The position numbers and the translations under genes were made by a program. The notes under the pieces were generated by a model. That model saw nothing but the letters and a program-made list of their open reading frames with translations, did no database searches and was not told the origin of the DNA. From Methanobacteriota archaeon (GTDB taxonomy: Archaea; Hydrothermarchaeota; Hydrothermarchaeia; Hydrothermarchaeales; BMS3B), in the NCBI GenBank assembly GCA_003229935.1, contig QIGD01000020.1, positions 1 through 19,063 on the forward strand: DNA of 19,063 nucleotides, written 5' to 3'. How positions within the stretch are numbered: position 1 is the stretch's first letter; every line of letters starts with the position of its first letter. Below are positions 13,889 to 19,063 of the stretch, piece by piece.

Positions 13889-14179
13889 ATGAGGTGTAGC
13901 TTCTGTTCCAGGGAAGCTTCAGAACTCATAACAGAGTCTGAATTGAGTTTGTGCAGTACCCACATGAAGAAGTTCAAGAAGTTTCTCCTTATAAAAAATG
14001 ATGCAAAGACTTCCATAGTAGAGGAAATGCGCGTGATTGAGCGTCTTGTGAAGGATAACTCTGGAATTATCATCTGTCCCAGCTGTGGCTCTTCAAGCAT
14101 GGAAGTGCATCACTGGGAGAAGGAGGGAAAAGATAGAGTGCCTGTCTTCAAGTGCAAAACCTGTGACTTTAAAGGTTGA
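13889..14179 (+). CDS. Small double zinc-ribbon protein of unknown function
   Basis: The 96-aa protein has an N-terminal CSFC with a later CSTH (C3, C6, C22 and H25 could bind one zinc) and a C-terminal ribbon formed by CPSCG (about 64-68) and CKTC (about 89-92), joined by a basic helical segment rich in Lys. Such small proteins often bind nucleic acid or act as general transcription or RNA factors, but no family-specific motif is clear, so this is inference. It overlaps the convergent purE gene by 11 bases at its 3' end. A start at 13889 puts the first zinc motif directly at the N-terminus. Confidence 0.7.
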   Translation: MRCSFCSREASELITESELSLCSTHMKKFKKFLLIKNDAKTSIVEEMRVIERLVKDNSGIIICPSCGSSSMEVHHWEKEGKDRVPVFKCKTCDFKG

Positions 14180-14600
14180 GTCTGTACTCTGCCAGCTTAC
14201 TTTTAAGCTTTTCATCTTTAATTGCAAGAATTTCCACAGCTAGGAGGGCAGCATTTTTTGCATTGTCTATGCCAACAGTTGCAACTGGAACTCCAGGAGG
14301 CATCTGAGCTATTGATAACAGAGAATCAATACCCAGAACTTTGACATCTCTGGGCATACCTATTACTGGCTTTAAAGTGTGAGAAGCTATTACACCAGGT
14401 AAAGCAGCACTCAGACCTGCAATACCTATAAAAACATCAGCATTACTTTCTTTGACTATTTCTCTAAGTTTGTCTGGATGTCTGTGAGCTGAAGCGATAT
14501 AAGTTTCAAAACTAACTTTAAAGTTTTTCAGAAGCTTTCCCACATTTTCCACAAAACCCCTATCAGAGGGACTTCCAGAAATTATTGTAACCTGTGGCAT
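14169..14600 (-). CDS. purE: PurE, phosphoribosylaminoimidazole carboxylase catalytic protein
   Basis: PurE makes 4-carboxy-AIR in purine synthesis, either from N5-CAIR (class I mutase) or directly from AIR and CO2 (class II). The 143-aa protein shows SGSPSD (8-13), the YIASAHRHPD loop with the active-site His39, GIAGLSAALPGVIAS and MPPGVPVATVGIDNAKNAALLA, all hallmark PurE segments. I cannot assign the class; no purK is in the window. It is the last gene of the minus-strand operon, 32 bases after fbp, and converges on the zinc-ribbon gene. Confidence 0.92.
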   Translation of the reverse strand: MPQVTIISGSPSDRGFVENVGKLLKNFKVSFETYIASAHRHPDKLREIVKESNADVFIGIAGLSAALPGVIASHTLKPVIGMPRDVKVLGIDSLLSIAQMPPGVPVATVGIDNAKNAALLAVEILAIKDEKLKSKLAEYRLNL

Positions 14601-14632
14601 GGTGACTAATCTCCATTAAATAGAAGGGAAAT

Positions 14633-15745
14633 CTATTCGACCTTCTCAAATCGGTCGGATAGCTCCTTGAGTACCTTGGGCAATGTTGTATACTCCATAT
14701 CCTCCATTGGCAAGCGGTGAGGCTCAAAGGGTCCATGTCTGCGCATATACTCTGTAACCTTCTGAGCCTTCCTCCTAGTATAATCCCATATAGGATCATC
14801 AAAGAGGTCTGATGGCCCAACCAGTTTTTCTGATATCTGGAAACCAGCAGCAGCAACTCTTGGAGGACCATCAAAACGCGTGCATCTTGCATCCTTAAAG
14901 CTAACTGGCATAAGTGGTCCATTATGACTTCCTCGCATCCATCCACTCACCAGGTGGGGGAATGCAAAGGGTTCAAGAACCTCTCCAAGAGCAGGCAGCC
15001 CTGACTGAGCTCTAACGAGAGCCACCGGATCATCCTTACCCACATACTCACCAGCTATCTGGTATAGCTTCTCTGTGCTCACAACAGCAACTGCCTCATC
15101 AGCGGGAAGTTTACTGCCCTTCTTTGGAAAAATCCTCTTTATAACATACCTAGACTTGGCACCTATCAGAGCCAGAAGGTCATAGGTTTCTTCAGGTGTA
15201 TTCATAAAAACTCTTTTATGTTCATATATATCCCATACCTCAAAAACAAAACCATCATGAATACTGGGGTCAATTACAAGACCTGCAGTATTAAAAGGGT
15301 CAGCAAAAATCCTGTATATTGGTAAGTTGAAGGCTCCCGGCTCTGTTTTATCCATCATAAATGCAACAAGAGGGTCAGACTCTCGCTCAGTAAACTCCAG
15401 TTCTGCCACCCCTGGACCCATGCCTTTAATATTACCTGAGAAGGCATCTTTGAGTAAATCCTGTCCTGCACCATAGAGTTTCAGCTCTTTTGCCACATCT
15501 GTTACAGCCTCAAAACATTTCCAGGCAAGAGAATGAACCTCCTCATTGTCAGTACCACGATTATGGTTCATAATGAGCTCTAAATCATCACCAGTAGCAA
15601 GAACTCTGAAGTCTCTAATGACTTCAGTTTCAACACCCTGACTTAAAATCTCTTCCGCCTTTTTTATCAAACTCTCATGTACAGAAGCATGCCCTGGATA
15701 TCCTCCTACATCTGCCTTTATCAAACTTACAGTTATCTTAGCCAT
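14633..15745 (-). CDS. fbp: Bifunctional fructose-1,6-bisphosphate aldolase/phosphatase (archaeal type V)
   Basis: This enzyme joins dihydroxyacetone phosphate and glyceraldehyde 3-phosphate and then dephosphorylates the product to fructose 6-phosphate, making gluconeogenesis one-way. The 370-aa protein begins MAKITVSLIKADVGGYPGH, a signature of the family, and has ELIMNHNRGTDN, GMGPGVAELEFTERESDP, the YVGKDDPV loop (Y234 and K237, matching the Tyr/Schiff-base-Lys pair known in crenarchaeal enzymes), FPHLVSGWMRGSHNGPLMPV, and RFDGPPRVAAAGFQ. An AGGAGG overlaps the end of pyrK, 8 bases before the ATG, indicating coupled translation. The upstream operon gene gap feeds the same pathway. Confidence 0.95.
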   Translation of the reverse strand: MAKITVSLIKADVGGYPGHASVHESLIKKAEEILSQGVETEVIRDFRVLATGDDLELIMNHNRGTDNEEVHSLAWKCFEAVTDVAKELKLYGAGQDLLKDAFSGNIKGMGPGVAELEFTERESDPLVAFMMDKTEPGAFNLPIYRIFADPFNTAGLVIDPSIHDGFVFEVWDIYEHKRVFMNTPEETYDLLALIGAKSRYVIKRIFPKKGSKLPADEAVAVVSTEKLYQIAGEYVGKDDPVALVRAQSGLPALGEVLEPFAFPHLVSGWMRGSHNGPLMPVSFKDARCTRFDGPPRVAAAGFQISEKLVGPSDLFDDPIWDYTRRKAQKVTEYMRRHGPFEPHRLPMEDMEYTTLPKVLKELSDRFEKVE

Positions 15746-15753
15746 TTTTAAAT

Positions 15754-15759
15754 CCTCCT
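15754..15759 (-). promoter_or_regulatory. Shine-Dalgarno site of fbp
   Basis: AGGAGG on the minus strand ends 8 bases before ATG 15745 and overlaps the pyrK stop codon. With the gap site at 18498-18503 it shows that this operon uses leadered, Shine-Dalgarno translation. Confidence 0.7.
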
Positions 15760-16555
15760 ACTTTTTAACTCCAAAATAGATTTTTTGTCCTGCAGCATTT
15801 CTCCAGTAATAACCAAACTCATGGCTCTTTCTGAGCTCCTTATCTCTGAAAGTTGGTCCTTCCTTACATACTCTCAAACCTGTACCGTCAAGCACACAGT
15901 GTCCGCATATACCTATTCCACATTTAAAATATCTGTGGAGAGAAGCCTGAGTTGGTATTTCCTTATCTTCAGCTATATTCAAAACCTTGAACATCATAAT
16001 CTCGGGGCCGCATGTGAAACACTGGTCAAATGTCTCTTTCTGCAAAAGCTCCTGAAGTACATCTGTTGTAAAGCCCTTATATCCTGCCGTTCCATCATCG
16101 GTTGAAACAAAAACCCTTACACCTGCCTTCTTCAGCCTTTCAACAAATAGAAGCTCCTTTGCTGTTATTGCACCAACTATTGCTGTTACTTCCTTCCCTT
16201 CTTTTATGGCATCTTCAGCAAGGGGAGCGAGAGGCGCCATTCCAACACCTCCGCCAACAAGGAGAAGCCTGTCACCATAAACTTTAAAGCCCCTTCCCAT
16301 GGGACCCCTTATACCAATTTTACCTCCAACCTTAAGCTCACACAACCGCCTTGTAAAATCTCCAAGCTCCAGAATTGTTATACCCATGTCACCGCTGGTA
16401 TAGGATACACTCATAGGCTTCTCATCAACATCTGGAAGCCATACCATGACAAACTGCCCTGGAATAGCACTCACATCAATATCAAGAATAAAAGTCTTGA
16501 TTCTCTGTGTATCCTTTACCACCCTCTTTATTTTCGCTATCTCCATGGTATTCAT
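15758..16555 (-). CDS. pyrK: Dihydroorotate dehydrogenase electron-transfer subunit PyrK
   Basis: PyrK passes electrons from PyrD's FMN via a [2Fe-2S] cluster and FAD to NAD+ in class 1B dihydroorotate dehydrogenase. The 265-aa protein has a ferredoxin-reductase-like FAD domain (EKPMSVSY, about 45-52; LGDFTRRL; GPMGRGF), an NAD-binding domain (LLLVGGGVGMAPLAPL, about 97-112; FTCGPEIMM, 180-188) and a C-terminal cluster loop CGIGICGHC with a fourth Cys (C212, C217, C220, C230). Starts at 16555 or 16546 (Met4) are both possible. It lies 9 bases after pyrD, and the two should form a heterotetramer. Confidence 0.93.
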   Translation of the reverse strand: MNTMEIAKIKRVVKDTQRIKTFILDIDVSAIPGQFVMVWLPDVDEKPMSVSYTSGDMGITILELGDFTRRLCELKVGGKIGIRGPMGRGFKVYGDRLLLVGGGVGMAPLAPLAEDAIKEGKEVTAIVGAITAKELLFVERLKKAGVRVFVSTDDGTAGYKGFTTDVLQELLQKETFDQCFTCGPEIMMFKVLNIAEDKEIPTQASLHRYFKCGIGICGHCVLDGTGLRVCKEGPTFRDKELRKSHEFGYYWRNAAGQKIYFGVKK

Positions 16556-16564
16556 ACTAAAACC

Positions 16565-17467
16565 TCACAGGGCAAGACCAATTATCTCATCAATACCTGA
16601 GTATCCATTCTCTTCCATATACTCTTTAATCTCAAGGGATACTTTCTTGAAAATTGTTATTCCTCTACTTAAAAGACCTGTGCCGATTTGCACAGCATTT
16701 GCACCTGCCATGAAATATTCAATGGCATCTTCTCCTGTTGTTATGCCGCCACACCCAATCACAGGTATTGAAACCTCTCTTGAAATCTCATAAACACAGC
16801 GCACCGCTATAGGCTTTATGCAGCTTCCCGAAAGCCCTCCCATCTTATTTCCAAGTACCGGCCTTCCAGTTTCTATATCAATCTTCATTGCCCTCAGAGA
16901 ACCTATAGCAGTTATTCCATCCGCTCCTGCATCCTCACATGCCTTTGCTATTGCAACAATATCACCTGCCCCTGCTGTGAGTTTTGCTATTACCGGAAGA
17001 TTTACCTCCTTTTTAACTTCTGCCACAACTTCATGCGCAAGCTCCTCACTGTAACCATAGAAGGCACCTGCCTTGCCAACATTTGGATAAGAAAGGTTTA
17101 GCTCTATGGCATCCGCACCATAGCCTTCCATAACCCTCCCAACCTCAACATACTCCCTGAAGGAAAAACCATACACACTGGCGATTATTGGCACATTACC
17201 AGCCTTTGCCACATCAATCTCTTCTTCAAACTCAACATAGCCAGGGTTGGCCAAGCCTATAGCACTTAAATATCCATTATCTAACTCAACAAAGGTGGGA
17301 TTTCTATGTCCCTCCCGTGGTGTCATGCCTATTGATTTTGTTACTATGGCACCTGCACCACCGCTTAGAGCAACACGCTTAAGAGATGCCCCACTGACTC
17401 CAAGGATACCTGAGGCTAGCATTAGAGGGTTTTTAAGTTCCATCCCGAGAAGCTCTATATCCAGCAA
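16565..17467 (-). CDS. pyrD: Dihydroorotate dehydrogenase catalytic subunit PyrD (class 1B), with an unusual Tyr at the catalytic-base position
   Basis: PyrD oxidises dihydroorotate to orotate using FMN. The 300-aa barrel shows NPLMLASGILG (13-23), AIVTKSIGMTPREGHRNP (40-57, with K44), NGYLSAIGLANPG (64-76), AKLTAG (161-166), and the FMN phosphate site PVIGCGGITTGEDA with AVQIGTGLL. The class 1 base is normally the Cys of NxSCPN; here the loop reads ELNLSYPNVGKAG, with Tyr127 (codon TAT) in that place. This is one base from TGT. The neighbour PyrK supports class 1B. Either the site uses another base or the function is altered; a sequencing error is possible. It lies 10 bases after gap. Confidence 0.9.
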   Translation of the reverse strand: MLDIELLGMELKNPLMLASGILGVSGASLKRVALSGGAGAIVTKSIGMTPREGHRNPTFVELDNGYLSAIGLANPGYVEFEEEIDVAKAGNVPIIASVYGFSFREYVEVGRVMEGYGADAIELNLSYPNVGKAGAFYGYSEELAHEVVAEVKKEVNLPVIAKLTAGAGDIVAIAKACEDAGADGITAIGSLRAMKIDIETGRPVLGNKMGGLSGSCIKPIAVRCVYEISREVSIPVIGCGGITTGEDAIEYFMAGANAVQIGTGLLSRGITIFKKVSLEIKEYMEENGYSGIDEIIGLAL

Positions 17468-17477
17468 AATACCACCA

Positions 17478-18491
17478 TTATTCAGAGTTTATGTAGAGAC
17501 TTAAATCAACCATACGGTTGCTGAAACCCCACTCGTTATCATACCATGCAAAGACCTTACCAAAATTCCCTGTTTCACCGATTACATTTGTCAGAAGACC
17601 ATCAACAATGCTCGAATTTGGGTTTCCTATAATATCAGTGCTTACTAAAGGTTCCTCTAAATATTCAAGTATTCCCTTCAGCTCGCCCATAGAAGCCTTC
17701 TTCAATGCAGAGTTTATGTCGTCTCTGCTCACCTCACTTTCAAGTTCAAATGTGAAATCTGTAATGCTGCCATCAGCCACAGGCACTCTAAGGGAAGTTC
17801 CATCAAGCTTTCCCTTAAGCTCCGGCAGCACAAGACCCGTAGCCCTTGCAGCACCCGTAGTTGAAGGTATTATATTCAAGGCCGCAGCTCTTGCACGTCT
17901 TAAATCTGTTGACTGAACATCCAGAAGACGTTGAGTTGCAGTATATGCATGACAGGTGGTCATCAAACCTTTCTTAATTCCAAAATTCTCATGAAGAACT
18001 TTTGCAACAGGAGCAAGACTATTTGTTGTGCAGGAAGCATTGGAAATTATATTATGCTTCTCTCTGTCATATTTCTTATGATTCACACCCATAACAATAG
18101 TTATATCAGGTTCATTAGCCGGTGCAGATATTATAACCTTCCCGGCCCCTGCAGTGATATGCTTCTGAGCCTTATCCCTATCCCTGAAAAAACCTGTGCA
18201 CTCGAGAACAATTTCAACGCCAAGTTCTCCCCATGGGAGATTGGCTGGTTCTCTCTCTGAGAGTACCTTTATCTCGTGTCCATCAATAATAATAGTATGT
18301 TCGTCAGCCTCAACTTCAGCTTCAAAGCGGCCGTGTACAGAATCGTGCTTTAGAAGATGAGCCAATGTATTTGCATCAGTTAAGTCGTTAATTACAACAA
18401 TTTCAAAGCTATCCATTACTCCTTTTTCATAAGCAGCCCTGAGGATATTCCTGCCTATCCTTCCAAAACCATTAAGCGCAATATTTACCAT
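17478..18491 (-). CDS. gap: Phosphorylating glyceraldehyde-3-phosphate dehydrogenase, bacterial type (class I)
   Basis: The 337-aa enzyme interconverts glyceraldehyde 3-phosphate and 1,3-bisphosphoglycerate. It is clearly the bacterial/eukaryotic class rather than the archaeal class II: NGFGRIGRNILRA at the N-terminus, INDLTDANTLAHLLKHDS (Asp36 suggests NAD preference), SNASCTTNSLAPV with catalytic Cys154, HAYTATQRLLD with His181, STTGAARATG, LRVPVADGSITDF and AWYDNEWGFSNRMVDL. A perfect AGGAGG lies 6 bases upstream of the ATG. It is the first gene of gap-pyrD-pyrK-fbp-purE. The TnpB element ends only about 35 bases upstream of the start codon, so the native promoter may have been displaced or rebuilt by the element. 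The sequence type suggests lateral acquisition from bacteria. Confidence 0.95.
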   Translation of the reverse strand: MVNIALNGFGRIGRNILRAAYEKGVMDSFEIVVINDLTDANTLAHLLKHDSVHGRFEAEVEADEHTIIIDGHEIKVLSEREPANLPWGELGVEIVLECTGFFRDRDKAQKHITAGAGKVIISAPANEPDITIVMGVNHKKYDREKHNIISNASCTTNSLAPVAKVLHENFGIKKGLMTTCHAYTATQRLLDVQSTDLRRARAAALNIIPSTTGAARATGLVLPELKGKLDGTSLRVPVADGSITDFTFELESEVSRDDINSALKKASMGELKGILEYLEEPLVSTDIIGNPNSSIVDGLLTNVIGETGNFGKVFAWYDNEWGFSNRMVDLSLYINSE

Positions 18492-18497
18492 TAAAAG

Positions 18498-18503
18498 CCT
18501 CCT
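18498..18503 (-). promoter_or_regulatory. Shine-Dalgarno site of gap
   Basis: AGGAGG on the minus strand, 6 bases before ATG 18491, fixes the start of gap. No convincing TATA box is visible in the short stretch (18504-18525) between this site and the transposon end. Confidence 0.75.
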
Positions 18504-18525
18504 AACTTAGGGTTGTATTAAGATA

Positions 18526-18650
18526 GTGAACTACCCACTACTAAAGTCGTGGGCTTCCTGAGTCATAGGTCTATCTTGTGCGTGACCTCGAACAGGCATC
18601 AAATCGGTGTGTCCCAACCCTACTTTTTTCAATCCTCTATATAATATATT
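18526..18650 (-). ncRNA. Putative TnpB omega (right-end) RNA
   Basis: In TnpB elements the guide RNA scaffold covers the 3' end of the gene and the right end, with the guide coming from flanking DNA. Here that span covers the last roughly 35 codons and the end hairpin. The guide would be the minus-strand bases from 18525 downwards (TATCTTAATACAACCC), which is gap leader sequence. The 5' limit is not determined. Confidence 0.45.
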
Positions 18651-19063
18651 TATTGTAGCATTAACGTGTCTATCAAGAACTAACCCACAGTAAGGGCATT
18701 GATGTATTTTAATATTGAGGTTTTTCTTGACAATTTTACCACACCTACTACACTCTTGAGATGTGTTTTTAGGATTTACAAAGGTTACTACTTTACCAGC
18801 ACATTCTGCCTTGTATGCAGTGAACGATTGTAACATATTACATGACACATCTGATAGTGATTTTGCTAAATGATGATTTTTCATCATATTTTTTATCTTC
18901 AAATCTTCAAATGCTATAAAATCGTATTTCTCTACCAGCTCTTTGCTAAGTTTCTGATGAAAATCCATTCTTTGCTTGTTTCTATTATGTGAACCTATCT
19001 GTTTTCGTGATAGTTTACGCTGCTCTCTAGCCAGTTTGTGTTCTGATTGTAATAAATATTTTG
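18531..19063 (-). CDS. tnpB: TnpB, RNA-guided RuvC nuclease (3' part; start lies outside the window)
   Basis: The frame is open to the right edge. It reads from a helical KLAREQRKLSRKQIGSHNRN segment through the RuvC-II glutamate in FIAFEDLKIKNM, a zinc finger (CSRCG and CPYCG, four Cys), and the RuvC-III Asp in LDRHVNATINILYRG. The first RuvC Asp must lie outside the window. Both catalytic residues seen here are kept, so the protein may be active. A shorter frame starting at 18968 is only an internal Met. The last residues (about 25, ending AHDFSSG) are read through the right-end hairpin, and the stop codon is inside it. Confidence 0.88.
   Translation of the reverse strand, partial: KYLLQSEHKLAREQRKLSRKQIGSHNRNKQRMDFHQKLSKELVEKYDFIAFEDLKIKNMMKNHHLAKSLSDVSCNMLQSFTAYKAECAGKVVTFVNPKNTSQECSRCGKIVKKNLNIKIHQCPYCGLVLDRHVNATINILYRGLKKVGLGHTDLMPVRGHAQDRPMTQEAHDFSSG

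Larger units (their letters stand above)
18526..19063 (-). mobile_element. IS200/IS605-type TnpB element (right part; runs off the window)
   Basis: The right tip is set by the GTGAAC shared with the solo end at 8179-8184. The right-end hairpin is CCCAC (18534-18538) pairing with GTGGG (18549-18553), with an inner ACT/AGT pairing around TAAA and one mismatch. The TnpB gene lies inside, read away from the window's right edge. No tnpA is visible. The element sits directly upstream of gap in the same orientation, so read-through transcription into the operon is possible. Confidence 0.8.

Noticed and set aside
14563..14946. A 127-codon minus-strand frame overlapping the end of fbp
   Set aside because: It lies out of frame inside the well-supported fbp gene and has no protein-like features.
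17518..17916. A long reading frame antisense to gap
   Set aside because: It mirrors the codon pattern of the clear GAPDH gene and shows no motif or start signal of its own. Similar antisense frames over mqnA, pyrK and pyrD were dropped for the same reason.

Overview
The window looks like a stretch of an AT-rich, anaerobic euryarchaeal chromosome. The archaeal signs are an archaeal-type SRP54 GTPase behind a TATA box placed for a leaderless transcript, a bifunctional archaeal fructose-1,6-bisphosphate aldolase/phosphatase, heavy AGA/AGG arginine use, and a prenyl synthase of short-chain (C20) type. Several neighbours look bacterial in type: class I phosphorylating GAPDH, bacterial-type CobT and the futalosine menaquinone enzymes. 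I cannot place the organism beyond 'menaquinone-making archaeon'.

Layout. 1-105: right end of an IS200/IS605-type TnpB element whose body lies outside the window. 108-1404: an unrecognised 182-aa protein and an amidohydrolase-2 family protein. 1398-2435 (minus): short-chain isoprenyl diphosphate synthase. 2567-8167 (plus): cobT, mqnE, mqnA and mqnC, with a complete IscB OMEGA element inserted between mqnE and mqnA. 8168-8362: intergenic, with a solo TnpB-type right-end hairpin. 8387-9715: srp54. 9728-13190 (minus): a four-gene membrane/glycan operon (small membrane protein, DUF4330-like protein, oligosaccharide-polymerase-like protein, GT4 glycosyltransferase). 13228-13842 (minus): a decayed MazG-like pyrophosphohydrolase gene split by a 275-bp non-autonomous element with terminal inverted repeats and a target duplication. 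13889-14179: a small zinc-ribbon protein. 14169-18491 (minus): a tight operon gap-pyrD-pyrK-fbp-purE. 18526-19063 (minus): the 3' part of a TnpB gene with its right end.

How the genes work together. MqnA, MqnE and MqnC are three of the futalosine-pathway enzymes that turn chorismate into the menaquinone head group; MqnB and MqnD are not here. GAPDH and FBP aldolase/phosphatase carry triose phosphates up to fructose 6-phosphate, and share an operon with pyrimidine (PyrD/PyrK) and purine (PurE) enzymes. The membrane operon probably assembles a surface polysaccharide.

The most notable content is mobile. Four IS-derived ends or elements of RNA-guided nuclease type (three TnpB-type right ends and one IscB element) sit right beside housekeeping genes without breaking them. 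The IscB locus is the best candidate for a working RNA-guided system: catalytic residues are intact, matching hairpins flank it, and a structured putative omega RNA overlaps the first 56 codons of the longest reading frame. The MazG pseudogene can be rebuilt almost completely by removing the inserted element, restoring one base and reverting one stop.
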